A DNA stretch of 64,000 bases, taken from the NCBI GenBank assembly GCA_038534195.1, contig JBCAXE010000019.1:1-64000 (forward strand), given 5' to 3'. This document shows, piece by piece, positions 25,925-35,002 of this stretch. Both the position numbers and the translations under genes were made by a program. This DNA is from JAJFFW01 sp038534195 (GTDB lineage: Bacteria; Pseudomonadota; Alphaproteobacteria; Caulobacterales; Parvularculaceae). Numbering within the stretch: the stretch's first letter is position 1; each line of letters opens with the position of its first letter. The notes under the pieces are model-generated. The model was not told the DNA's origin, ran no database searches, and saw nothing but the letters and a program-made list of their open reading frames with translations.

Positions 25925-26811
25925 TGGTTCCCCCTGTTGAAATTTTATCTATTGATTGCGTCGCTGACGAAAAAGCGTTGCTTGGTGAGGGGCCGCTTTG
26001 GGACCCTCGTATCAACCGATTGATTTGGCTCGACATCAAGGGCGACGCGCTGTTCCTGTTTGATCCGGCCACACTCTCAAACAAACGATATAAAGCCTCC
26101 GATATGATCAGCGCCGTTGGACTGGCGAAGGGCGGCGACTATATCTGTGTAAACAGGCAGGGGTTTCACCGCTTACAGATCAAAGACGATTCTCTGATGT
26201 TTGAAAAAATTATCGATCCGGAGAAAGACCTTCCTGGCAATCGATTTAACGATGGAAAAATCGATCCCGCTGGCGGATTTTGGGCTGGCACGATGGATAA
26301 TGCGGAAAAGCGCGCATCGGGCCAATGGTGGCGGCTTTCGCCGGGGGGCGACGCCGGCAATCTGCTTAAAGATTTTATGGTGACGAACGGTCCAGCCTTC
26401 GATGATGAGCGCGGTTGCGTGTTCCTAACAGACTCCGCCAAACAGAGAATATTTAGGGCGTGCTCGGACGGCCAAAGCCTCAGTGAGATTGAGGTATTTC
26501 TACAATTTGAACCGGAGGATGGATTTCCAGATGGAATGGATATTGACCGGTTCGGATGTCTTTGGGTCGCTTTTTGGGATGGCGGCGTTGTGCGCCGATT
26601 TTCGCCGGAGGGCGAATTGCTTTCCCAGGTTGCGATCGGCGTGCCCAGACCCACTTCGGTGGCGATCGTGGCAGACCGCCTCTACGTAACGTCGGCGTCG
26701 ATAGGACTTAACGAAAATGTGATTTCGCAATCGCCTCAGTCAGGCGGCCTATTCTGTTTGAAGGCAAACGCGAACCTTGAAAAAAACAAGGTATATCAAT
26801 ACTCTAGTTAG
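25924..26811 (+). CDS. SMP-30/gluconolactonase-family protein
   Basis: This is a 295-residue six-bladed beta-propeller. Conserved metal-site regions are LLGEGPLWDPR (Glu), NRFNDGKIDPAGGFWAGTMD (Asn/Asp) and VTNGPAFDDERG (Asn), with PDGMDIDRFGCLWVA carrying the last Asp. Relatives hydrolyse sugar lactones with a divalent metal. As the last gene of the six-gene operon it could open a lactone made by the SDR or hydroxyacid dehydrogenase. No signal peptide is seen, so it is cytoplasmic. No terminator-like hairpin is obvious after it. Confidence 0.85.
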   Translation: MVPPVEILSIDCVADEKALLGEGPLWDPRINRLIWLDIKGDALFLFDPATLSNKRYKASDMISAVGLAKGGDYICVNRQGFHRLQIKDDSLMFEKIIDPEKDLPGNRFNDGKIDPAGGFWAGTMDNAEKRASGQWWRLSPGGDAGNLLKDFMVTNGPAFDDERGCVFLTDSAKQRIFRACSDGQSLSEIEVFLQFEPEDGFPDGMDIDRFGCLWVAFWDGGVVRRFSPEGELLSQVAIGVPRPTSVAIVADRLYVTSASIGLNENVISQSPQSGGLFCLKANANLEKNKVYQYSS

Positions 26812-26957
26812 ACTGACGAAGAGTCGCGCGCTTTGATGTAACCAGAATTTAATCGCGTCAAATCGTACAATAGACGCAATTTGCCCGTAGGCGGAAACTT
26901 CACGTGCGTTCGCTTTTGCGATAACGAGACAAAGATTTCATTCATCTGGAGCAATCA

Positions 26958-29243
26958 ATGGTCAATTGGGTTTTCACATTTGCGTCGTCGTTCACGAACA
27001 GTAGTATTCCGCAAGCGACGCGAAACGCAGTGCTCAATTTGTTTCAGATCGCCGGCGATATCTGGTCGCGTTATCTGGGCGACTCGACTGCAACTATTGA
27101 AGTGGAAATCAGTCTCGAAGATCTTGGTGACACCACGCTTGCTGAAGCTGGGCCGAACTCGAGCGTTAGCCTTGGTAACGGCGTTTTTGATTCTGGCGTT
27201 ACCAACGAAATCAGAACCGGTATCGACATCAACGGATCAGCGCCGGATGCTGAAGTTGTTCTGAATAGCGCCAGCTTCGATGCGAATGAGTATTTCATTG
27301 ATCCCGATCCGTTGTTGCGCACAGCGCCGATCGCGTTTGGTCAATTCGATCTTCTTTCGATTATCGTACACGAGCTGGGTCACCCGCTTGGGTTCATTTC
27401 TTTTAGCGGTTCGAATGATTCGGTTTTTGAAACGTTGGCGACCGGATCCGGCTCCAACCGTGTGTTCACTGGCGCCAACGCTGTGGCAGCGTTCGGCGGA
27501 AACGTGCCGCTTGACGCGGACAGCTCTCATTTTGAACAAGGCCTGATTTTTCCACTTTCCGGACTTTCTCCGATATTGGATCCGGTATTCGCGCCGCGGA
27601 CGCGCGAGTATGTAACGCAACTTGACGTGGCGGTTTTGGCCGATTTGGGCATTGATGTTCCTGAGCCGTCCGAAAGCGCTGATCGAGTTTTCGGTTTTGA
27701 TCTTTTTGATGATGTTGTCGATCTTCAGGGCGGTGATGATTTCTTTGACGGCGTCTCGGGCAATGACAACATATTTGGCGGCGCCGGAAACGACACCCTT
27801 TTGGGCGGCCTTGGAAACGATTTTCTAACCGGCGGAACCGGCGCTGACTCAATCAATGGCGGCGCGGGGACCGACACCGCTTCCTATTCGGATTCAGTCA
27901 GCGGTGTAACGGTGCGGTTGTTCAATGGGACTGGCCAGAATGGGTCTGCGCAAGGTGACAGCCTGACGAGCATCGAAAATGTTCAGGGTTCAAACTTAAA
28001 TGATACGATCGTCGGCTCCAGCGCTGCAAATAGCATCACAGGCGAAAACGGCCGTGACTTTCTCTTCGGACTTGCCGGATCAGATACGCTCGAGGGCGGC
28101 GCGGGTAATGATGTGCTGACTGGCGGGACTGGCGCAGATGCAATTATTGGCGGCGGGGGATTTGACACTGCTTCTTATGTGGATTCCGCTAGCGCCGTGA
28201 CGGTTCGCTTGTTCAATGGAACGGGCCAAGGCGGTACAGCGCAAGGCGACAGCCTCACCAGCATCGAGAGCGTCCGGGGGTCGAATTCAAATGACGTGCT
28301 TGTCGGTTCAAGCAGCGCAAACAGTCTGATCGGCGAAGACGGTCGTGACTTTCTGTTCGGCCTTGCTGGCGCGGATACGCTCAACGGAAGTGATGGCGAC
28401 GATGTCATTACAGGCGGAAGCGGCGCCGATAGCATCGATGGCGGTGATGGATTTGACACGGCGTCGTATCTTGACTCCGCTAGCGCGGTGACGGTCCGCC
28501 TGTTTAATGGGACGGGCCAAGGCGGTTCGGCGCAAGGCGATAGCCTCACCAGCATTGAAAGCGTTCGCGGCTCGAATTCTAATGATGTGATCGTTGGCTC
28601 TAATTCGGGCAATAGTCTGATTGGTGAAGACGGACGCGACTTCTTGTTTGGGCTGGCGGGGAACGACACGCTTGAAGGCGGCGCCGGCAATGACGTTCTT
28701 ACGGGCGGAACCGGCGCCGATATCATCAGCGGCGGCGCAGGGTTTGACACGGCCTCTTACGTAGACTCAGCGAGCGCCGTGACAGTGCGCTTATTCAACG
28801 GAACAGGGCAAGGCGGCTCGGCGGAGGGCGACAGCCTTACCAGCATTGAAAGTGTTCGGGGGTCGAACTCAAACGATGTGCTCGTGGGGTCAAGCAGCAG
28901 CAATACGTTCATCGGTGAAGATGGCCGCGATTTTCTGTTTGGGCTCGCCGGCGCGGATACGCTCAACGGCGGCGCAGGCGATGATGTTCTGGTTGGCGGC
29001 GACGGCAACGATACATTTGTCTTCGATCAGGGATTTGGCGCCGACAGGATCGATGATTTCAATAGCGGTGGTTTTGACGATCTCATTGACCTGCAAAACA
29101 CGTCATCAGAAACATTCGCCGATGTTCTTTCGCTCGCGAGCGAAGTGAATGGCGACACGGTTATCGACTTCGCCAACGGCGACTCGATTACACTCGTTGG
29201 CGTGACGATTGCGCAATTATCTGGCGACGATTTTATTTTCTAA
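26958..29243 (+). CDS. RTX-repeat exported protein with metalloprotease-like N-domain
   Basis: The protein has 761 residues. The first 230 form a globular domain with HELGHPLGF near residue 138, which fits a zinc-protease HExxH site; in a strict metzincin pattern (HExxHxxGxxH) the third His would be Ser. From about residue 250 on, glycine-rich RTX nonapeptides (GGAGNDTL, GGSGADSI) bind calcium and are arranged in four 97-residue modules, each with the sequence SxVTVRLFNGTGQ. There is no N-terminal signal peptide; the last 60 residues (FVFDQGFGADRIDDF to DDFIF) look like a type I secretion signal. No type I secretion genes are in the window. GGAG precedes the ATG. Confidence 0.82.
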   Translation: MVNWVFTFASSFTNSSIPQATRNAVLNLFQIAGDIWSRYLGDSTATIEVEISLEDLGDTTLAEAGPNSSVSLGNGVFDSGVTNEIRTGIDINGSAPDAEVVLNSASFDANEYFIDPDPLLRTAPIAFGQFDLLSIIVHELGHPLGFISFSGSNDSVFETLATGSGSNRVFTGANAVAAFGGNVPLDADSSHFEQGLIFPLSGLSPILDPVFAPRTREYVTQLDVAVLADLGIDVPEPSESADRVFGFDLFDDVVDLQGGDDFFDGVSGNDNIFGGAGNDTLLGGLGNDFLTGGTGADSINGGAGTDTASYSDSVSGVTVRLFNGTGQNGSAQGDSLTSIENVQGSNLNDTIVGSSAANSITGENGRDFLFGLAGSDTLEGGAGNDVLTGGTGADAIIGGGGFDTASYVDSASAVTVRLFNGTGQGGTAQGDSLTSIESVRGSNSNDVLVGSSSANSLIGEDGRDFLFGLAGADTLNGSDGDDVITGGSGADSIDGGDGFDTASYLDSASAVTVRLFNGTGQGGSAQGDSLTSIESVRGSNSNDVIVGSNSGNSLIGEDGRDFLFGLAGNDTLEGGAGNDVLTGGTGADIISGGAGFDTASYVDSASAVTVRLFNGTGQGGSAEGDSLTSIESVRGSNSNDVLVGSSSSNTFIGEDGRDFLFGLAGADTLNGGAGDDVLVGGDGNDTFVFDQGFGADRIDDFNSGGFDDLIDLQNTSSETFADVLSLASEVNGDTVIDFANGDSITLVGVTIAQLSGDDFIF
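27870..29033 (+). repeat. Four tandem 291-bp modules within the RTX gene
   Basis: The anchor (T/F)DTASY recurs at 27870, 28161, 28452 and 28743, exactly 291 bases (97 codons) apart each time. Copies 2-4 are very similar at DNA level; the last unit diverges after its RTX block. Each unit holds one VTVRLFNGTGQ beta segment, the phrase GDSLTSIE(S/N)V, and RTX nonapeptides. The array is within one open frame, so unit gain or loss would keep the frame. Confidence 0.9.
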
Positions 29244-29259
29244 TCCGAAGGTAATGGGC

Positions 29260-29278
29260 GGTGTTGTCATGCAACACC
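29260..29278. terminator. Hairpin between convergent genes (no T-run)
   Basis: A perfect inverted repeat, GGTGTTG and CAACACC, separated by five bases, lies 17 bases after the RTX stop and just before the end of the convergent methyltransferase gene. There is no U-tract on either strand, so it is a weak terminator candidate or an RNA-end stabilising hairpin. Confidence 0.4.
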
Positions 29279-29293
29279 AACGTTATAAAATCT

Positions 29294-30055
29294 CTAGCTG
29301 ATTTGCGATTTTATTGATCGAGCATCGCAACCGGCTTGGCCGTTCTTCGTCAGTTGATCGCGGATTGCATCGTCCCATTGTAATTCGACATTCTCATATT
29401 TGTTGTCGGGGTCATGAACGATCACGTTGACGCCATTCCACCAGGTCGCAACAACATGCTCTTTTTCGGCGCCCGCTAACTTGCCCGGATGTATCCCGGT
29501 GTAGATCTCAGCCACAAGTTTGAACGCCGGGAAGGCCGTGACAAAGTCGTATGACGCGTAACGGACGTGATGATAATTCGTATCATCGACCAGAATAACG
29601 CCGCCTTCGGTCAGGAAGCGCGGCGCGTTGATCAAGGCGATAATTTGCGAACGATAATCATGGGAAGCGTCAAAGAAGTAGACGCCAGCTTTCGGCAGGC
29701 GACTTTCGCGCAGCATGATTTCATAGTCCTGGTCGTGAATCTTGAAATTTGTCAGCTCGTTGCTCGCTTCATTTAGGATGCGAAGGTTCTCACCGTCCTT
29801 GTCAAATTGTGAAAAATTATCTACGGCGACATGATCCTTGTCAGGATTAGCATTTGCTGAAGTTAAGATCGTCTTGCCCCTAAAAGTGCCTATTTCAAGA
29901 TAGCATCCGCTCTGTGATCTGCGAACCAATTCAACAACAAGCGTGCGGAACTTCCTGCCGCTCATTCCTGTTAAGTTATTAGGAAAGGATTCCGAAATCG
30001 TCTCGCCCTCAATGACTTCATTGTCTATGTCGCGAATGAGTTGTGTGATTGTCAT
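29294..30055 (-). CDS. Class I SAM-dependent methyltransferase-like protein
   Basis: The 253-residue protein has the SAM-binding loop YLEIGTFRGKTILTSA (near residues 50-65), an acidic strand DHVAVDNFSQFD, and a strand/loop VYFFDASHDYRSQ with ILVDDTNYHHVR, the pattern of the Methyltransf_24 / cephalosporin hydroxylase-like group seen in glycan loci. It is last in the minus-strand run that includes the giant fusion protein. A nine-base G tract lies 41-49 bases upstream of its start. Substrate is unknown; sugar O-methylation is the likely class. Confidence 0.68.
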   Translation of the reverse strand: MTITQLIRDIDNEVIEGETISESFPNNLTGMSGRKFRTLVVELVRRSQSGCYLEIGTFRGKTILTSANANPDKDHVAVDNFSQFDKDGENLRILNEASNELTNFKIHDQDYEIMLRESRLPKAGVYFFDASHDYRSQIIALINAPRFLTEGGVILVDDTNYHHVRYASYDFVTAFPAFKLVAEIYTGIHPGKLAGAEKEHVVATWWNGVNVIVHDPDNKYENVELQWDDAIRDQLTKNGQAGCDARSIKSQIS

Positions 30056-30095
30056 GAGAGTTTGTCTTTCTATTTCAATTCCGACGGGATCGCGC

Positions 30096-30104
30096 GGGGG
30101 GGGG
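30096..30104. repeat. G9 homopolymer tract in the gap before the methyltransferase gene
   Basis: Nine consecutive G residues (C on the coding strand) lie in the 147-base gap between the giant fusion gene and the methyltransferase gene. Tracts of this kind change length by slippage and can vary promoter spacing in surface-glycan loci. No coding frame runs through it. Confidence 0.6.
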
Positions 30105-30202
30105 CAAATTCGCTGTTGATGTTCAAACTATTTTCGGCGCCCTTGGTAAGGGCAAAATCCTATTACTTCCGTATAATGATCAATATTTCGCCTCTGAATA
30201 CT

Positions 30203-33200
30203 CTATTTTGTTTGCGCCGCGGACGCCACGCGCTTCAGGCAAAGCGTTTCTTGTGTGGAAGCCGCAATTTCGAATCCATTCTCGAGCAATAGGGGGGCGG
30301 CCAATTTTCCCTTGCCCTCATATTGTCCATCAGTACCGGTCCAGGTGTCGTCAAGCGCCACGATCCCGCCGACAATCATCTTTTCGATAATTGCTTCGGC
30401 GCATTGGCGGTGCATTTCCCAACATGCGTCGTCAGTAATCTCCGTATTGAGAACTTTTTGATAGGTGCGGTGACGTTCGTCGGTATGATGGTCGTGGTGA
30501 ATGTCGAACGCGTCGAGATAAACATAGTCCAGCGGTTTGTCGTAAGCCTGCAGAAACTGTTCGCCTTGTTTCGTTTTGGCGTCTGCGGCCGGATTAATGT
30601 ACGGCATCATCTTCTTGACAGCGGCCGTATTTTTCTCGTCCATGTCGACGCTGACAAAGTTCATCTCCATCGCCATCGTGAATATCGCAAGTTTTTGTGT
30701 CGATTTCTGGCCCAGCATATGCTCTCGCGTGGTGCCGATTTCGATCAGGGTCTTACTGGCGAGCAGTCCCGGTTGTTTTTTCTCTTCGTCGATCAGCAAC
30801 GCCATTAGGAGACCATGCCCGTGCTCCTTGTTGTTCTCGCTGTTAAGGCGTTCCACGGAACTTCCGCCTAGCCAAAGCGGCCTCATCGCTCTCATAACGG
30901 CCAGCATATCGAGCGAGACCGACTGAGCGGCGAGTGCCTGTATTTCCTTTTGTGATTGCGCGAACGCAGCCTTGTCATCGTCTAATGTTGACTGGAGGCG
31001 GTTGATCTCCTTTTCGAGGGTTTTCTGCGCGGATATCCGAATTTTATTTTGCGCATTGAGCGCTTGCTTCTGCTTGCTCAAATCCGCTTCATGATTGGTT
31101 AGGCGGGCGGTTGCAGTGGTTAGGGCTGACGCTTGCCGATCAAGGCCAGTCGCGATTTTGCGCTCCAGGTCTTTTTGGGCTGAAATCCTGGTCCTGTTGA
31201 GCGACTGAATGTCATTGTTTTGCTTCGCGACAGTCGCGCCAAAATCATTTTTCAACCGATCACTCGTTTTCAGCGCGTTCTCGGCCAAGCGCCGGTTTGT
31301 CGCGAGTGCATCGTTGGTTTTTGTACGGTTTTTTTCGGTTTCCGACTTAAGTAATTTTCGCAGTTGAGCAATCTCGCCGGAAAGTGCGTTTACATATTGA
31401 TAGAGGCGCAAGCCAAGATAAAGGATTGAAACCATGGCTGCGGCGAACGCGCCAACGCCTAAAATCGACAGGCGCGTCATGGCGTCGTTCTGCAAAGCGC
31501 CCATGACGGCGATCGCTGCAATGCCGAAAAGCAGAGGCAACGTCCACACGCCGCGTCTCAAAAAGCCGGCGACGGCTCGCCGGGCAAATCGCACCAGGGA
31601 GAAAATGCGCGGACTGCGTCGTCGCAGCCATTCTCCGAACGGCGCGTAGAATGGACGTTTCACGGGCGCTGTTTTTTGCGCTTCGACGCTAGTTCTGTCT
31701 GCAGATTTTTTCGTCGTTTTCGTATCAGACGTCTTCTTAGCAGAGGGCGCTTTAACAGCTTCGTTCTGTTTTGCGGATTTTGGCAGGCTCCCGGCGTCCG
31801 GGTCAGGCTTGTCCCGTTTTTTGAGCAAGCTCTCAAATGCTTCCCTTACCGCGCCATATCCTGGGTCGTCGCGGAAGGCGAGCAAATTGCCCCACGCGTC
31901 CGGCTGCATCTCGACGCCTGGATAGCGCTCAACGCGACGCCAGTCATGGCGAATCCCGTAGCGCAGGATCGGATGCCATTCGCTGACGTAAACGGCGTAT
32001 CCTCTGTCGCAAAGATAATCCGCGACGTCGCGCCATGTGTGGCCAAGGCCTAATGTTTTTGCGTCTTCAAATTCGCATTCAATGACGTCCGGTTTGAGTT
32101 CCGCCCAGGGAACGCCTTTCAAAACGGAGAAATCAAATCCCTCCACGTCGATTTTGAGAAAGTCCACATGGTTGATGTTGTGCTCAGCAATAATGTCGCG
32201 AACTGTCGTGACATCGACCTTGGCCGTTTCAGCGTGAGTGTCCCGGAAAGCGTGCAGTCCGCTTATTCCAGTGCTTTCATCGGATGTGAAAAATGCGGCC
32301 CCTTCGCCGGACTGGTCGCTGACCGCCCGTGTGTCGATGGTGACGTTCGGGGAGTCTTTATAGCGGGCTATCAGTTTTTTGCGGTTTTCAGCGTCGGGCT
32401 CGAAGCAGAAGAGGGTCCACCCCAGATTATAAAAGAAGCTGGCGGCGATACCGTAATGGGCGCCCACATCGATAATGGTGTGTTGTGGGCCTTTGCGATC
32501 GGACAAGAGCTTCGCGACAATCTTTGTTTCATCCACATGCGCGCGGTAGGCGCGCGTAATCTCAAGCGCGTTTTCCTTCAGGAACGAAATAAAGTAGGGC
32601 TGATCCGCGTTATCGAGATATTTTTCCTCACTAAATAGATGGCTGACCTTGCTTGGCGTTCGGAAGACGATAGCAGATTTGGTCTCGTCGCTCAGCGCCT
32701 TTACGCCTTCCCAGCATTTATAATGGTTAGCTTCTCGCGGAACGGAATATTCTGTTCCTTCGCCAAAATATTCAGGCAGGAAATGATTGGGATCGCTGGC
32801 GCCCTTGCGTGGCTTCAATACGATGCGTCTTGCCGGATCGTCTTCGTTTCGTTCGACATCGACGTTAAGTTTATCAATATCTTCGATATAGCTGCAGTCG
32901 CAGCCATAGATATCAAATGCGCGATAGCCCTCGTTGATTAAATGATGCAGGGAATAGGTCGCCACGTCGCCAAAGAAGGGGGCGTTCTCTTTAGTTTTCC
33001 CGACCAACTCAACCTTCGGATGTTCCTTCAGGTGAGCTGTTTCAGGGCAATCGAGCAGGACAAAACGCTGGATCGGCGAGTCCAATAGGCCCTCAATATC
33101 GGCCAGGCAGTTCAAGAGAACAGCTTTATCGATACAGAAATAATGGCACGGGTAGAAATTCTCTTTTTTGTAAATGATATAGGCGCGGTTAAATGAGACC

Positions 33201-34990
33201 GTTGTTTGGTTTCTAAGCGTACGGAAATTAAATCCCTTCAACGAAGGTCCGTTGCCGATGATCGTGAGCGCCTTATCGTCCTTGGCGATGTCAAAGCGCG
33301 CCTTGTTCACAATTTCATGGAGCGCCATGTCCATCCGCAGACGTGGATTGTTCGCGACTTTGCGTACGAAATAATCAAGCTGCGCCGCTTGATCGTGGAA
33401 TCCGGAGTCGGACATTTTTGTTAAAACATCGGTTTCTGTTTCATTGCGATAGGATGAATGGTAACCGCCGGCGAAAAACGTAAATCCAGTCACGAATAAT
33501 TCGGCGGGCTTCAGGTCGAGCAGTGTCAATATGCCAGTGAAGCCAGTGTTTGGTCGCGATCCTAATTCCCTTTCCAGCCGAAGATAGTCCTCGTTCGATG
33601 GCGCGAACGTCTTGTAGTCATATTTCCGGAAGTAGTTTCGGAAGTTCCGGAGGTTGCCGTAATAGGGTTGAAACGTTGACGGCTCATCAAAATTATCAAG
33701 CAGCGCGTAAGGCGATAAAACAACGGGGTCGTCGGTAGAGAAATCAACGGCGCTTACAGGGCCGCCTGTTTCTTCAGTCTCGGAAATGCAGTGAATAAGA
33801 AGGTCGCAGCGCGAACCGATATTTTTCGCAAATTTGTTGTCCTTACGATATTTATTTACGCGGCAAACAAAGTCGTGTTGGTCAATGAGCGCGCCGTTGT
33901 CGCTTTCATAGACATGTTGAGCCGGACCGACGATTGCAATGCGCTTGCCGCGCAGCCGGTCAGCGATTTCCTCATTATCAAAGGCGAACCAGTGTTTCAG
34001 TTTTTCAACATCAACACTGTCCGTCACCGTATTGCGATGGATTAGAAAGGTTTCGTTATATTTGCCAGCAAGATCGCCTCGGGTGACCATCCTGTTATCG
34101 CCGCCTTCCAAATTCTTACGGGAGGCGAATGCATGGGTAATATCGCAGGTAACGCCCTTCGCGCTCGAATAATCATAGCCAGCCTTGTGAATGAGATAGG
34201 TGTATAAAAACTGATCGTGCCGGAAGCCTATAAATTCATCCGTACAAGCGAAAATATCATTTTCATCTTGATATGATTTCAATTTCTGGAAAAAGTCGGC
34301 GCGCTCATCCAGCTGCCGGTTTGTGAACTTCGGGCCGCGCAACAATTCCGGCGCCCTTTGAACAAGCGTGTAGCACTTCTCAATGACATCAACGAAAAAT
34401 GGTGCGTGCAGCTTAAACCCGAGAATGCCGGGGCGGAGCAATGACTTCGACAGAAGGTCGAAATCAAGGTCGAGTCCTGACTCGAGTAATTCGTCCGGAA
34501 AGGTATTGAAGAGGCGAATATTGTCGCCCGTGCTTTCCCATGCAGCCCGGTCGGCCATGTCCGTAATAAAATGACCGGTTTCGTTTATCTGCTTCCAGAT
34601 TGGCCCGAGGGACCGGTTAAGAAGAATGCCTGCGTCGATATAAAGGAACAGCGTTCGGTCGAAATTAGTCGGCGCGTGATACTGCGCAAGATACATCATA
34701 TCGACCTTGAAGAAATAATTCTTGATGTAATCGTCATTGATGTCGCGCGTGGGGAATGTGAGGAGTTTGACGCGCGGGATTTCCTCCAGCGTTTTGCGTT
34801 GCTCCTGCGTTAGGCCCAGATCGTAAATCGTAATGCTGTAAAATTCCTGATAGGAATGCGTATAGATCGATTCAATCAGTAACAGGAGCGAATCAAAAAA
34901 GGCGCTGTCGCCTGCCGTCAGAATGTGCCTGAAGAGCGTTTTGGGATCGCCGTTTCTGCGGAGAAAGGGCGTCGTGAAGGTGTCGAACAT
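30203..34990 (-). CDS. Giant multi-domain glycosyltransferase/methyltransferase with membrane anchor
   Basis: This protein has about 1595 residues. I read, in order: a GT8-like GT-A domain (20-330; YIDAGILLN as metal-site region); a GT29 sialyltransferase-like domain (345-560; IAIVGPAQHVYES..DQHDFVCRVN like sialyl motif L, and PNTGFTGILTLLDLKPAELFV-type motif S); a GNGPSL GT42/DUF115-like domain (570-790; TIIGNGPSLKGFNF, DPNHFLPEYFG); an FkbM methyltransferase (835-1045; IDVGAHYGIA, FLKIDVEGFD); a Lys/Ser/Thr-rich linker; two membrane helices (1149-1198); a coiled coil (1200-1360); and a C-terminal methyltransferase-like domain (1370-1590; TLIEIGTTREH, VYLDAFDIHHDHHTDE). The ATG at 34990 has AAAGGA upstream. 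Domain names are by motif only. Confidence 0.75.
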   Translation of the reverse strand: MFDTFTTPFLRRNGDPKTLFRHILTAGDSAFFDSLLLLIESIYTHSYQEFYSITIYDLGLTQEQRKTLEEIPRVKLLTFPTRDINDDYIKNYFFKVDMMYLAQYHAPTNFDRTLFLYIDAGILLNRSLGPIWKQINETGHFITDMADRAAWESTGDNIRLFNTFPDELLESGLDLDFDLLSKSLLRPGILGFKLHAPFFVDVIEKCYTLVQRAPELLRGPKFTNRQLDERADFFQKLKSYQDENDIFACTDEFIGFRHDQFLYTYLIHKAGYDYSSAKGVTCDITHAFASRKNLEGGDNRMVTRGDLAGKYNETFLIHRNTVTDSVDVEKLKHWFAFDNEEIADRLRGKRIAIVGPAQHVYESDNGALIDQHDFVCRVNKYRKDNKFAKNIGSRCDLLIHCISETEETGGPVSAVDFSTDDPVVLSPYALLDNFDEPSTFQPYYGNLRNFRNYFRKYDYKTFAPSNEDYLRLERELGSRPNTGFTGILTLLDLKPAELFVTGFTFFAGGYHSSYRNETETDVLTKMSDSGFHDQAAQLDYFVRKVANNPRLRMDMALHEIVNKARFDIAKDDKALTIIGNGPSLKGFNFRTLRNQTTVSFNRAYIIYKKENFYPCHYFCIDKAVLLNCLADIEGLLDSPIQRFVLLDCPETAHLKEHPKVELVGKTKENAPFFGDVATYSLHHLINEGYRAFDIYGCDCSYIEDIDKLNVDVERNEDDPARRIVLKPRKGASDPNHFLPEYFGEGTEYSVPREANHYKCWEGVKALSDETKSAIVFRTPSKVSHLFSEEKYLDNADQPYFISFLKENALEITRAYRAHVDETKIVAKLLSDRKGPQHTIIDVGAHYGIAASFFYNLGWTLFCFEPDAENRKKLIARYKDSPNVTIDTRAVSDQSGEGAAFFTSDESTGISGLHAFRDTHAETAKVDVTTVRDIIAEHNINHVDFLKIDVEGFDFSVLKGVPWAELKPDVIECEFEDAKTLGLGHTWRDVADYLCDRGYAVYVSEWHPILRYGIRHDWRRVERYPGVEMQPDAWGNLLAFRDDPGYGAVREAFESLLKKRDKPDPDAGSLPKSAKQNEAVKAPSAKKTSDTKTTKKSADRTSVEAQKTAPVKRPFYAPFGEWLRRRSPRIFSLVRFARRAVAGFLRRGVWTLPLLFGIAAIAVMGALQNDAMTRLSILGVGAFAAAMVSILYLGLRLYQYVNALSGEIAQLRKLLKSETEKNRTKTNDALATNRRLAENALKTSDRLKNDFGATVAKQNNDIQSLNRTRISAQKDLERKIATGLDRQASALTTATARLTNHEADLSKQKQALNAQNKIRISAQKTLEKEINRLQSTLDDDKAAFAQSQKEIQALAAQSVSLDMLAVMRAMRPLWLGGSSVERLNSENNKEHGHGLLMALLIDEEKKQPGLLASKTLIEIGTTREHMLGQKSTQKLAIFTMAMEMNFVSVDMDEKNTAAVKKMMPYINPAADAKTKQGEQFLQAYDKPLDYVYLDAFDIHHDHHTDERHRTYQKVLNTEITDDACWEMHRQCAEAIIEKMIVGGIVALDDTWTGTDGQYEGKGKLAAPLLLENGFEIAASTQETLCLKRVASAAQTK

Positions 34991-35002
34991 CAATAGGTCC
35001 TT

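Noticed and set aside
28175..28750. 191-codon open frame on the minus strand
   Set aside because: A repetitive shadow of the RTX repeats (Pro/Ser-rich, same period).
27870..29033. CRISPR-like array
   Set aside because: The repeats are contiguous 291-base coding units without spacers, in frame in the RTX gene.
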